Shown here in pieces: positions 8,988 to 16,977 of a stretch of 22,638 nt of DNA (position 1 is the first letter of the stretch; each line of letters begins with the position of its first letter). The notes under the pieces are model-generated. The model did not search any database. It saw only the letters and a list, made by a program, of their open reading frames with translations, and was not told the origin of the DNA. The position numbers were made by a program, and so were the translations under genes. Source of the DNA: JAAFHS01 sp046049665 (GTDB lineage Bacteria; Pseudomonadota; Alphaproteobacteria; Rhodobacterales; Rhodobacteraceae); NCBI GenBank assembly GCA_046049665.1, contig JBJOQW010000065.1:1-22638 (forward strand), given 5' to 3'.

Positions 8988-9016
8988 ATCATGCTGCAGA
9001 ACCAGAATCGCGACAA
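8988..9016 (-). promoter_or_regulatory. Weak candidate promoter for the giant gene
   Basis: On the minus strand TTGTCG (9011-9016) is followed after 17 bases by CATGAT (8988-8993), about 65 bases upstream of the GTG start and downstream of the efflux-operon terminator. Each hexamer matches the sigma-70 consensus at only four of six positions, so this is a tentative call. It rests mainly on the need for a promoter in this 135-base gap. Confidence 0.25.
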
Positions 9017-9058
9017 GGGTGAAAGTTCCGATTTTCGTGGCACATGGCGGGCAAGTGC

Positions 9059-9084
9059 AAAAAGGGCACCCCGTGATGCCCTTT
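9059..9084 (-). terminator. Rho-independent terminator after the RND permease gene
   Basis: On the minus strand AAAGGGCA (9077-9084) and TGCCCTTT (9061-9068) form a perfect 8-bp stem around an 8-base loop, and the T run continues for two bases past the stem. It begins nine bases after the permease stop codon at 9093-9095, the normal place for the end of that operon. Confidence 0.75.
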
Positions 9085-9092
9085 CCATGGAG

Positions 9093-12000
9093 TTATTCTG
9101 CCGCGTGCTGGGTCCGGCCCAGGCCGGTTGTTGAAAGCTGACCTTCCAGTTTGGCAAGCCTTTCCCGCAGGATCGCATTTTCTTGGCCGACACGGTTGAT
9201 GCGGTTGGCAAGTTCGGCTGCTTCGGGGGCGTCAGGGTCTTGTTCTTTTTGTCCAAGAAAGCGGCTGAACATCCAGCTTAGCATGCGCGAGATATCATCC
9301 ATGATCAGATAAAACGCTGGCACAACCACAAGACTAAGCACCGTTGACACGATGATACCGCCCATCACAGCAATGGCCATGGGTGCGCGGAATGATCCGC
9401 CTTCACCTACACCCAATGCCGAAGGCAACATGCCGGCTGACATGGCAATGGATGTCATCACGATGGGGCGTGCGCGCTTGTGCCCGGCTTCGATCAAACT
9501 TTCCAGCCTGCCCATGCCTTGATTCCGCATCTCGATGGCAAAATCGATCAGAAGGATGGCGTTTTTGCTGACAATCCCCATCAGCATCAGCATCCCGATC
9601 AGCACAGGCATCGACAAGGCATTGTTCGTAATGATCAACGCCGCCGCCACACCCCCCACAGACAACAGCAGGGAAAAGATGATCGTGATGGGCTGGATCA
9701 CCGATTTGAACAGCAGGATCAGCACCCCGAGCATCAGCAAAAGGCCCATGATCATGGCGTTGATGAAACCCGAGAATAATTCGGCCTGAACCTCGGCATC
9801 ACCTGACGGCCGCACGGTTACCGAGGCGGGCAGATTCAAGGTTGGCAGGATTTCATCAAAGCGCGCGGTGGCCTGATCAAGCACGACATCTGGCGCAAAG
9901 TCGGCACCCAGTGTGGCAACCCTTTCACGGTTCAACCGCCGCACAATAGACGGGCCATTGGCCACTTCGATTTCGGCTACAGCCGAAAGGGGCACAGACA
10001 CACCTGCCGCTGTCGGCACACGCAAAGACATGATCCGGTTCAGATCACCGCGCGATTCCGCATCCAGCTGCACGCGGATGGGCACAAGCCGGTTGTCAAT
10101 TGACAACTTGCCCAAGGCGGCATCGCTATCGCCGATCGTTGCCACACGCAGGACAGAAGCTATGGCCTGCGACGTCACGCCAAGACGGGCCGCCTCTTCG
10201 GTGCGCGGGGTAATCTGTACTTCTGGACGCGGCAATGCGCTTTCGGTGGACACGTTCAACAGGATCGGTTCCTGACGCAGCGCATCTTCCAGCTTTGTGA
10301 TGGCAAGGTTCAGATCGCCTTCATCTGCAGACAGGATCGAATAGGAAAACGGTCTGCTGCCCCCACCCGGGCCACCAAACTTGAACGCCCGGATATCAGG
10401 CACTTGCGCAATCGCGGCAAAGAACTCGGCTTCGATTTCGGCCTGTGGGCGCACGCGGCCGTCAGCTGGTGCTTCCGGCAGGAACGACCCAATCAGCGGC
10501 AGCGCCTGCCCAAGATCGGAAAACTTACGCAAAAAACCGTTGTCAGCCCGATCAAGGATCACTGTAAAGGTGGCCTTGCGGATGTCGCGGTCACCCAGCG
10601 GGGTAGAGCCGCCAATAACCAGTATGCTTTCGACCCCGTCGATATTGACGGCAGCGTCGCGCATCATGTCCGTGGTGCGTGCTGTATCCTCCAGCGTTGA
10701 TCCGGGAGGCAGTTCGACTGCAAGGGTAAAGCGGCTTTCATCTTCCGGCGGGAACAGGTTGCCTGGCACCTGCTGCATGACAATTACCGAAACGATCACA
10801 AAGCCAATCGCAACAACGACGGTCAGATAGTAGTTGCCAAATTTGAACTTTGTGCCGGGAATGCGCCAACTGCGGGTCGAATTGGTCACAAACCACAGAT
10901 AGCTGCGCATGATCATACCGTCTTTCTGATCATGCTCGGCGGCATCCTTGGTACGCATCAGATAGGCCGCCATCATCGGTGTGATCAATCGCGCCACCAA
11001 CAGCGAAAAGATCACCGATATGGCCACAGTCAGCCCGAACTGCATGAAATACTGACCCGGAATACCGGGCATGAAACTGACGGGCACGAATACAGCGATG
11101 ATGGTCGCAGATGTGGCAATCACGGCAAGGCCAATCTCGTCTGCCGCCTCAATCGCTGCACGATAGGGTGATTTGCCCATGCGGATATGGCGGGCAATAT
11201 TTTCGACCTCCACAATCGCATCATCAACCAGAATGCCGGTGGCCAAGGTCAGCGCAAGGAAAGAAACCAGGTTCAGCGAAAAGCCCAACAAGTCCATCAC
11301 CCAGAAGGTAGGGATGGCTGACAGGGGCAATGCAACGGCAGAAATCAACGTGGCGCGCCAGTTTCGCAGGAACGCGAGCACAACCAGGATGGCCAGAATG
11401 GCACCCTCAACCAGCGTGTGCAGTGCCGCCTCATAGTTGCCATAGGTGTAGTAAACGGAATCATCCACCAGATTGATCTGCACGTCCGGGTTCTGCTTGC
11501 GCACCTGATCCAGAACCGAATTGGTCAGTTCGGCCACCGATACTTCTGACGCGCCCTTAGCGCGGAACACAGCGAACGCCACTGCATTCTGCCCGTCAAC
11601 CCGCGCGAAAGACCGCAGATCAGCATAACCATCAACCACCTGCCCCAGATCGGACACGCGCACAAAGCGGCCCGATGGCAAGGTTATGGTCATGTTCGAC
11701 AGGGCTTCTACGGTGTTGCTGTTGCCCAGCGTTCGGATCACCTGTTTGGAAAAGTCATCCTCAAGATCACCTGCGCCAAGATCGGTATTCGTGGCAGCAA
11801 TCTGCGCGCTGACCATCTGGGCGGTCACGCCGTAACTGTCCATGCGCAGTGGATCAAGTTCGATACGGATTTCACGATCACCACCGCCAATGCGGGTGAC
11901 GCGCCCAATGCCGGTGCGCCCCTGCAAGGACCGCGTGATCGTGTCATCCACGAACCAGCTCAGCTCTTCCAAGGTCTTGTTAGGTGCAGACACGGCAAAT

Positions 12001-12419
12001 GTCATGATCGCCTGACCTTCGACGTCAATCCGCGTCACTGTGGGCGTCTCGACATCGCCGGGCAGGTTGCCCACGATCTGGTCGATGGCATCCTTCACGT
12101 CTTGCACCGCCTGATCGGTTTCCACATCCATGCGGAATTCGACTGCCGTTGATGACAACCCGTCCGTGACGGTTGAGGTCACGTTCTTGACGCCGGTCAG
12201 ACCAGCCACCGCATCTTCGATTTCCTTGGTGACCTGGCTTTCCATCTCTGCCGGTGCCGCGCCCGGCTGCACCACGGTGACCGCAACCAGCGGCACGTCA
12301 ATATTGGGAAAGCGCGTGATCGGAAGGCTGTTGAACGCTTGCCAGCCCAGCAGCATCAGCAGGAAGAACCCCAGCAAGGGGGCTACGGGATTGCGGATTG
12401 ACCAGGCTGAAAAGTTCAT
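9093..12419 (-). CDS. RND efflux permease, AcrB/HAE1 family
   Basis: This is an inner-membrane, proton-driven multidrug exporter of the resistance-nodulation-division superfamily, working as a trimer with a periplasmic adaptor and an outer-membrane channel. The 1,108-residue product starts with the usual first helix (residues 10-30), then a porter domain beginning FPNIDVPLVAVTVVQPGA. The transmembrane-4 aspartate pair is present (GILVDDAIVEVEN, D399-D400), as is the transmembrane-10 lysine (GIVSKNAILLIDF, K952), so the proton relay is intact. A second porter domain spans about 555-870. The C terminus carries about 50 extra cytosolic residues with a heptad-like stretch (about 1067-1095), beyond the roughly 1,050 residues of Escherichia coli AcrB. 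The gene starts 12 bases after the adaptor stop codon, so the two are co-transcribed. Substrates cannot be read from the sequence. Confidence 0.95.
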   Translation of the reverse strand: MNFSAWSIRNPVAPLLGFFLLMLLGWQAFNSLPITRFPNIDVPLVAVTVVQPGAAPAEMESQVTKEIEDAVAGLTGVKNVTSTVTDGLSSTAVEFRMDVETDQAVQDVKDAIDQIVGNLPGDVETPTVTRIDVEGQAIMTFAVSAPNKTLEELSWFVDDTITRSLQGRTGIGRVTRIGGGDREIRIELDPLRMDSYGVTAQMVSAQIAATNTDLGAGDLEDDFSKQVIRTLGNSNTVEALSNMTITLPSGRFVRVSDLGQVVDGYADLRSFARVDGQNAVAFAVFRAKGASEVSVAELTNSVLDQVRKQNPDVQINLVDDSVYYTYGNYEAALHTLVEGAILAILVVLAFLRNWRATLISAVALPLSAIPTFWVMDLLGFSLNLVSFLALTLATGILVDDAIVEVENIARHIRMGKSPYRAAIEAADEIGLAVIATSATIIAVFVPVSFMPGIPGQYFMQFGLTVAISVIFSLLVARLITPMMAAYLMRTKDAAEHDQKDGMIMRSYLWFVTNSTRSWRIPGTKFKFGNYYLTVVVAIGFVIVSVIVMQQVPGNLFPPEDESRFTLAVELPPGSTLEDTARTTDMMRDAAVNIDGVESILVIGGSTPLGDRDIRKATFTVILDRADNGFLRKFSDLGQALPLIGSFLPEAPADGRVRPQAEIEAEFFAAIAQVPDIRAFKFGGPGGGSRPFSYSILSADEGDLNLAITKLEDALRQEPILLNVSTESALPRPEVQITPRTEEAARLGVTSQAIASVLRVATIGDSDAALGKLSIDNRLVPIRVQLDAESRGDLNRIMSLRVPTAAGVSVPLSAVAEIEVANGPSIVRRLNRERVATLGADFAPDVVLDQATARFDEILPTLNLPASVTVRPSGDAEVQAELFSGFINAMIMGLLLMLGVLILLFKSVIQPITIIFSLLLSVGGVAAALIITNNALSMPVLIGMLMLMGIVSKNAILLIDFAIEMRNQGMGRLESLIEAGHKRARPIVMTSIAMSAGMLPSALGVGEGGSFRAPMAIAVMGGIIVSTVLSLVVVPAFYLIMDDISRMLSWMFSRFLGQKEQDPDAPEAAELANRINRVGQENAILRERLAKLEGQLSTTGLGRTQHAAE

Positions 12420-12431
12420 GACTGTTCCCCG

Positions 12432-13613
12432 TCAGTTTGATGCAACCGGCACCGGATTGACCCGGTCACCGTCACGCACGAATGCACCCGCCTTTGCGAC
12501 CACAAGATCGCCTTCCGCCAGACCATCAGTGATCTCGACAAATGCGCCATCCCGGATGCCTGTTGTCACCTCGACCTGAGCGATCACGCCATCCACGACC
12601 TTCATGACGGTCGAGCGGCCTTCGGATGTCGCCACGGCGGTTCCCAGAACTGCAATCGTCTGCCGTTCAGCAGCAATCACTTCAGCTTCGGCAAACATGC
12701 CAACGCGCACATCGCTTTCACCGTCAATCGTCACCCGCACGCGGCCCAGCCGTGTGGCAGCATCAATCGTCGGTTCCACCAGGCGCACTGTTCCCGTCAG
12801 AGGCGCTGTCATGCCGACAAGGCCGACATTCGCCTTTTGGCCTACCTGAAGGCGCAGAATATCGGCTTCGGCCACATCACCCTGCAATTCCAGCGCGTTA
12901 TCCCTGACGATCACGAACATAGGTTGACCGGCCGCTGTTGCGATACTGCCCAGCGTGGCGTTGCGTTCAACCACAGCTCCCGAAACAGGTGCCACCACAT
13001 CAGTGCGCTGCAGGCTAAGTTCGGCATTGGCCATCTGAGCCTCAACCAGCTTCAGTTGCGCACGCGCCGCCTCCAGCGATTGGGCTGCAACTGTCACCCG
13101 CGCTGTTGCCGAAATTGCATTTGCTGCCGCCGTATCCGCCGCAGCCTGTGATGCCGTGCCCTGTGCACGCAGTGCTGCGGTCCGTTCATTCACCCGCGAA
13201 GCTTCATCAGCCGCACTTTTCGCTTCCAGCATCTGCGCCTCGGCCTGCGCGATCGTGGCACGCGCAGAGGCAAGTGATGCATTCGCCTGGCTCAACTGCA
13301 ATTCAAGTGTGGTGGTTGACAAAGTTGCCAGCACATCGCCAGCCATGACCATGTCACCGACATCAGCCTGCAACGTCTCAATCGGTTGACCTTCGATCAA
13401 CGGGGCCACCTGAACACGTTCGACCGGGCCAATCATCCCGGAAACGATAACCCGGTCTCGCATGACCGTGCTGCTGGCCGTTGCCACACTGATGGCAGGC
13501 AGAACCTGCGCAGGGGCAGCTTCCGGGGTTGCTTCATCTTCAGCACGTATGGCGGCAGGTGTGACAGCCAAGATCGTGGCGATCAGGGAGAAGGCGATAA
13601 GATCAGCGCGCAT
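12432..13613 (-). CDS. RND periplasmic adaptor (membrane fusion protein), AcrA/MdtA type
   Basis: This periplasmic adaptor links the RND permease to an outer-membrane channel. The 393-residue product has a signal peptide (residues 1-24, ending AIRA) and no lipobox cysteine, so it is probably not a lipoprotein. Two half-motifs of the lipoyl domain lie at about 70-100 (GQPIETLQADVGDMVMAGD) and about 200-240 (VVAPVSGAVVERNATLGS). They flank an Ala/Gln/Glu-rich alpha-hairpin of about 100 residues. A beta-barrel and membrane-proximal domain follow, with RVRVTIDGESDVRVGMFAEA near 290-310. The start overlaps the end of the TetR gene by 11 bases, with AAAAGG inside that gene as ribosome site. This suggests translational coupling. 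Confidence 0.93.
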   Translation of the reverse strand: MRADLIAFSLIATILAVTPAAIRAEDEATPEAAPAQVLPAISVATASSTVMRDRVIVSGMIGPVERVQVAPLIEGQPIETLQADVGDMVMAGDVLATLSTTTLELQLSQANASLASARATIAQAEAQMLEAKSAADEASRVNERTAALRAQGTASQAAADTAAANAISATARVTVAAQSLEAARAQLKLVEAQMANAELSLQRTDVVAPVSGAVVERNATLGSIATAAGQPMFVIVRDNALELQGDVAEADILRLQVGQKANVGLVGMTAPLTGTVRLVEPTIDAATRLGRVRVTIDGESDVRVGMFAEAEVIAAERQTIAVLGTAVATSEGRSTVMKVVDGVIAQVEVTTGIRDGAFVEITDGLAEGDLVVAKAGAFVRDGDRVNPVPVASN

Positions 13614-14229
13614 CGGAAGTGCCTTTTGTCAATTCAACGACATCATTCAGGGTCTGTTCGATTGTCCGCTGCACATGTGCCATCAATGCGTCATGTCCGG
13701 GGCAAGCATCGGGCGGCGTCATTGCAGCTGTTTTGACCATCAGAACGATAAAGTTTGCGTGCGATTCGAAGCGTTTCACCGCCTCGTCCAGTGGCAGCCC
13801 CGTGACATGTGCAAATACAGCACACATGTTAGCCGTGATCTGCGCACCCATTCGCGCAGAAATCGCCGCGATTTCGGGCTTTCGCATAGAGGCCGCGGTG
13901 ATTTCCGCCCAAACGCGGCCATCCTGGCCGCAATCGTCTTCATTGGTCAGGCGAAATTCAATCATTTCGCGCAGCCGTTGCATCGGGTCTGGCGCGTTCA
14001 GGATTTGCGCAAAATCGCGCTCCATCTCTTCCATATCCGCCGTGATCAGCGCCTCGACCATTGCAGCTTTTGACGGGAAGTAGCGGTAAAAGTTGCCGAC
14101 ACTCATCCCGGCACTGCGGGCGATGTCCTGCATGGACGCGCCATCGAAGCCTTTTTCAGCAAAGGCATTGCGTGCACGACCCAGTATTTCTGCGATGCGC
14201 AAATCCTGCGCGGGAATTGGGGCTGTCAT
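13603..14229 (-). CDS. TetR-family repressor of the efflux operon
   Basis: The 208-residue product has the TetR N-terminal helix-turn-helix at about 12-55 (AFAEKGFDGASMQDIARSAG, then MSVGNFYRYFPSKAAMVEAL), followed by a helical ligand-binding and dimer domain. It is the first gene of a three-gene minus-strand operon with the adaptor and permease, whose genes overlap or nearly touch. This is the standard layout for a local repressor that is relieved by a pump substrate. A perfect 16-bp palindrome lies 27-42 bases upstream of the start codon and is the likely binding site, so autoregulation is expected. The ligand is unknown. The ribosome site GGAAAG lies close to the ATG. Confidence 0.93.
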   Translation of the reverse strand: MTAPIPAQDLRIAEILGRARNAFAEKGFDGASMQDIARSAGMSVGNFYRYFPSKAAMVEALITADMEEMERDFAQILNAPDPMQRLREMIEFRLTNEDDCGQDGRVWAEITAASMRKPEIAAISARMGAQITANMCAVFAHVTGLPLDEAVKRFESHANFIVLMVKTAAMTPPDACPGHDALMAHVQRTIEQTLNDVVELTKGTSDAR

Positions 14230-14255
14230 TGACTTTCCACGCTGCGCTGCAGCAA

Positions 14256-14271
14256 GAATGAACGTTCATTC
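14256..14271. promoter_or_regulatory. Probable TetR operator, 16-bp perfect palindrome
   Basis: GAATGAACGTTCATTC is its own reverse complement. The right side continues with a further ATTCA, repeating the half-site. TetR-family regulators of RND pumps often use operators built on TGAATGAAC-like half-sites. The site lies between the regulator start codon and the candidate -10 element, where bound protein would block transcription of the efflux operon. Confidence 0.75.
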
Positions 14272-14276
14272 ATTCA

Positions 14277-14302
14277 ACTATAGCAATGACGGCAAACGTC
14301 AA
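14277..14302 (-). promoter_or_regulatory. Candidate promoter of the efflux operon
   Basis: On the minus strand TTGACG (14297-14302) precedes TATAGT (14277-14282), but the gap is only 14 bases, shorter than the usual 16-18. A register using TAGTTG restores 16 bases at the cost of a poorer -10. The position, directly upstream of the palindromic operator, is the better argument. Confidence 0.35.
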
Positions 14303-14453
14303 GGCCTACTTGCCATCGACCGTCACAAGTGGTGCGATCGGCCCCCTTTGGGCCTGATTGTGCAGCCGTTTCGCCCAGAAACCGGGCACAGCCCTTGCAC
14401 GTTTTGCAAACTGGCTTCATGCTCTGCAGTCAAAACTTCTATTCCGCCTTTAC

Positions 14454-14458
14454 AGGAG
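14454..14458 (+). promoter_or_regulatory. Ribosome binding site fixing the GTG start of the stomatin-like gene
   Basis: AGGAG lies six bases upstream of GTG 14465. It fixes the start there and not at any upstream in-frame ATG; the open frame runs back to 14093, inside the divergent TetR gene. Confidence 0.8.
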
Positions 14459-14464
14459 ATTTTC

Positions 14465-15358
14465 GTGAACCAACCTTTTGACATCGGCAACTTTCTGAAC
14501 GGCAGCCTGGTGTGGCTTGCCATCGCCATCTTTATCATTGCCTGTATTTTCCTTGGCGTCCGCGTTGTGCCGCAATCCGAAAAGCATGTCGTCGAACGCT
14601 TTGGTCGCCTGCGCTCTGTCCTTGGGCCCGGCCTGAACTTTGTTGTGCCCTTCCTTGACCGTATCGCCCACAAGGTCAGCATTCTGGAACGCCAGCTGCC
14701 CACCGCCAGCCAGGATGCCATCACCGCCGACAACGTGCTGGTCAAGGTTGAAACATCCGTCTTCTACCGCATCACTGAACCCGAAAAGACCGTTTACCGC
14801 ATCCGCGATATTGACGGGGCTATTGCGACGACCGTGGCCGGGATCGTGCGGTCGGAAATTGGCAAACTGGAACTGGATCAAGTGCAGTCGAACCGGTCGC
14901 AACTGATTGAGCGTGTCCGTGAACAGGTCACAGCCATGGTCGATGACTGGGGGGTTGAGGTAACGCGCGCTGAAATTCTGGATGTGAATCTGGATGACGC
15001 GACACGGTCAGCAATGCTGCAGCAGCTGAACGCCGAACGGGCGCGCCGCGCACAGGTGACCGAAGCCGAGGGCAAGAAACGTGCAGTAGAACTGAACGCC
15101 GACGCCGAACTTTATGCCGCCGAACAAGAGGCCAAGGCCCGCCGTGTACTTGCAGATGCCGAGGCCTATGCGACCAGCACCATCGCCGAGGCGATCAAGG
15201 AAAACGGCATTGAGGCGGCGCAATATCAGGTCGCCTTGAAACAGGTCGAGGCGCTGACAGCCGTCGGACAAGGTAATGGCAAGCAGACAATCATTGTGCC
15301 CGCACAGGCGCTGGATGCCTTTGGCGACGCCTTCAAGATGCTTAAAGGACGCGTGTGA
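14465..15358 (+). CDS. qmcA: SPFH/stomatin-like membrane protein, QmcA type
   Basis: The 297-residue product has one N-terminal transmembrane helix (about 15-33), an SPFH (band 7) domain at about 32-190 with VVPQSEKHVVERFGR and GPGLNFVVPFLDR, and a charged Ala/Glu-rich coiled coil at about 185-245. The C-terminal part has IIVPAQALDAFGDAF. Members of this family form large membrane-associated ring or cage assemblies and act in membrane quality control, often beside FtsH. The paired NfeD gene directly downstream, overlapping by one base (TGATG), is the conserved family partner. GTG 14465 is preferred because of the AGGAG site and because homologues begin shortly before this helix. The symbol follows Escherichia coli qmcA; assignment to that exact orthologue is less sure than the family. 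Confidence 0.9.
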   Translation: MNQPFDIGNFLNGSLVWLAIAIFIIACIFLGVRVVPQSEKHVVERFGRLRSVLGPGLNFVVPFLDRIAHKVSILERQLPTASQDAITADNVLVKVETSVFYRITEPEKTVYRIRDIDGAIATTVAGIVRSEIGKLELDQVQSNRSQLIERVREQVTAMVDDWGVEVTRAEILDVNLDDATRSAMLQQLNAERARRAQVTEAEGKKRAVELNADAELYAAEQEAKARRVLADAEAYATSTIAEAIKENGIEAAQYQVALKQVEALTAVGQGNGKQTIIVPAQALDAFGDAFKMLKGRV

Positions 15359-15624
15359 TGTGGACCATCTGGTGGGTCTGGGTGGTGGCAGGCTTTGCGC
15401 TTGGCGTGCTTGAGGTCATTGTTCCCGGCTATATTTTTCTGGGTTTTGCCATCGGAGCAATTGTTACCGGGATCCTGATCGGAATCGGCGTTCTGGGTGC
15501 AAGCTTTACAGTGGCGCTGCTGCTTTTTGCACTGGCATCGCTTGGTGCCTGGTATGTGCTGCGTGCGGCATTGGGCAAACATGAAGGGCAGGTCAAGATA
15601 TGGCACAAAGATATCAATGACTAA
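15358..15624 (+). CDS. Short NfeD-like membrane protein, partner of the SPFH protein
   Basis: The 88-residue product has three hydrophobic helices (about 5-23, 25-47 and 50-70), with the family wording GVLEVIVPGYIFLGFAIGAIVTG, then a short charged tail ending IWHKDIND. It is the short form of NfeD (like Escherichia coli YbbK) and keeps little of the C-terminal OB-fold domain found in longer members. Its place directly after the SPFH gene is typical. An overlapping GTG at 15355 would add one residue. AAAGGA at 15344-15349 serves either start. Confidence 0.88.
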   Translation: MWTIWWVWVVAGFALGVLEVIVPGYIFLGFAIGAIVTGILIGIGVLGASFTVALLLFALASLGAWYVLRAALGKHEGQVKIWHKDIND

Positions 15625-15643
15625 TCCTGCCTGGTCTTCATAT

Positions 15644-15677
15644 GGGCGCACCATCCACTTCATGCCTGCGCCCTTTT
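15644..15677 (+). terminator. Candidate terminator after the SPFH-NfeD pair
   Basis: GGGCGCA (15644-15650) and TGCGCCC (15667-15673) form a perfect 7-bp GC-rich stem around a 16-base loop, followed directly by TTTT. It lies 20 bases after the NfeD stop codon and ends 15 bases before the dinB start. The long loop lowers confidence. Confidence 0.5.
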
Positions 15678-15692
15678 GCGCTAACCTAAGCC

Positions 15693-16946
15693 ATGCCCGC
15701 CCTATGCCGAGATTGCCTGACGACCTATGATGCGGGAACACGTTGCCCGGCGTGTTTGTCACCGCGCGTGCTGGCGCATCCTGAACTGTTTGATCTGAAC
15801 ATCGCGCACATGGACTGCGACGCCTTTTATGCGTCTGTTGAAAAGCGCGACAACCCTGCCTTGGCCAATGTTCCTGTCATTGTGGGTGGTGGGACGCGGG
15901 GTGTGGTATCAACCTGCTGCTATATCGCCCGCATATCCGGTGTGCGTTCGGCCATGCCGATGTTTCAAGCCCTGAAGTTGTGCCCGCAGGCAGTGGTCGT
16001 AAAGCCACGCATCAGCCATTATGCCGAGGTATCACGGGCTATCCGGGCAATGATGGAAGAGATGACCCCGGCGATTGAGCCCCTGTCGCTGGACGAAGCA
16101 TTTCTTGACCTGACAGGCACAGCGCGCCTGCATGGTGCGCCACCCACAGTAATGCTGGCCCGCTTGGTGCGGCGGATGGAGACTGAGCTGGGCCTGACAG
16201 GCTCGGTCGGGCTAAGCCATAACAAGTTTTTGGCCAAGATCGCATCTGATCTGGACAAACCACGCGGATTTTCAGTGATCGGGCGGGCAGATACAAACGA
16301 GTTTCTGCAAAAGCAGTCAGTGCGGATAATCTGGGGGGTGGGAACGGCCACTCAGGCTGCACTTGAAGCGGCGGGCATTCGTGGCATCAACGATCTGTTG
16401 CGGTGGGAACAACAGGATCTGGTCGCGCGGTTTGGCTCTATGGGTGACAGACTTTGGCACCTTGCACGCGGGCAGGACAGCCGTCCGGTGGCGCAAGATG
16501 AAAAGCTGAAGTCGATTTCCAAGGAAACAACATTTCACGAAAACACTGGTGACGCTGACCTGCTGGATGGGCACTTATGGCGGCTGTCGGAACAGGTGTC
16601 CGACCGGGCCAAGGCCAAAGGACTGGCTGGGCGAACGGTGACCCTCAAGCTCAAGAAAGGTGATTTCCAACTGATCACCCGTCGGCAGGCACTTTCAGAC
16701 GCCACGCAAATGGCAGACCGGATTTACCGGGCCGTGCGGGATTTGTTCGATCATGCGGGGGCGACGGGCCCCTATCGGCTGATCGGAGTGGGCATCAGCG
16801 ATCTGGTGGCTGAAGATCAGGCTGATCGGGCAGGTGATCTGCTAGATCCAGATGCAAGTCGCAGGGCCGCTGCGGAACGGGCGGCAGACGCAATCAAGGC
16901 GCGTTTCGGCAAGGATGCAATCATCAAGGGTCGGGCACTGCGATAA
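15693..16946 (+). CDS. dinB: DNA polymerase IV (Y family) with N-terminal zinc-ribbon-like extension
   Basis: This is an error-prone translesion DNA polymerase. The 417-residue product has the Y-family palm and fingers motifs HMDCDAFYASVEK (catalytic D41, steric-gate region 45-46) and LSLDEAFLD (D134, E135), a thumb with VGLSHNKFLAKIASDLDKP, and a little-finger domain from about 270. Before the polymerase core is an extension of about 35 residues with C5-x2-C8 and C18-x2-C21, the spacing of a zinc ribbon; E. coli DinB lacks it. No clear SOS box (GAAC-N7-GAAC) is visible in the 68 bases upstream, and the ribosome site is weak. The stop codon lies in the first of three 15-bp tandem repeats. The gene converges on pyrF with only 29 bases between. 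Confidence 0.95.
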   Translation: MPALCRDCLTTYDAGTRCPACLSPRVLAHPELFDLNIAHMDCDAFYASVEKRDNPALANVPVIVGGGTRGVVSTCCYIARISGVRSAMPMFQALKLCPQAVVVKPRISHYAEVSRAIRAMMEEMTPAIEPLSLDEAFLDLTGTARLHGAPPTVMLARLVRRMETELGLTGSVGLSHNKFLAKIASDLDKPRGFSVIGRADTNEFLQKQSVRIIWGVGTATQAALEAAGIRGINDLLRWEQQDLVARFGSMGDRLWHLARGQDSRPVAQDEKLKSISKETTFHENTGDADLLDGHLWRLSEQVSDRAKAKGLAGRTVTLKLKKGDFQLITRRQALSDATQMADRIYRAVRDLFDHAGATGPYRLIGVGISDLVAEDQADRAGDLLDPDASRRAAAERAADAIKARFGKDAIIKGRALR

Positions 16947-16977
16947 CGGGCACTGCGATAGCGGGCACTGCGGCATC
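16933..16977. repeat. Three tandem 15-bp repeats across the dinB stop codon
   Basis: The units are GGGCACTGCGATAAC (16933-16947), GGGCACTGCGATAGC (16948-16962) and GGGCACTGCGGCATC (16963-16977). The dinB stop TAA falls in the first unit. In the same frame the second unit reads RALR followed by TAG. The third unit runs into the pyrF stop codon (16976-16978, opposite strand). Confidence 0.95.

Noticed and set aside
13462..14073. 203-codon plus-strand open frame opposite the TetR gene
   Set aside because: Cys/His/Arg-rich shadow of a clear TetR-family coding region.
14093..14464. N-terminal extension of the stomatin-like gene by 124 codons
   Set aside because: It would run through the divergent TetR gene and its operator. 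GTG 14465 has a good AGGAG site and gives the family-like N terminus.
15625..15692. SOS (LexA) box upstream of dinB
   Set aside because: No GAAC-N7-GAAC or CTG-N10-CAG-like element was found in the gap.
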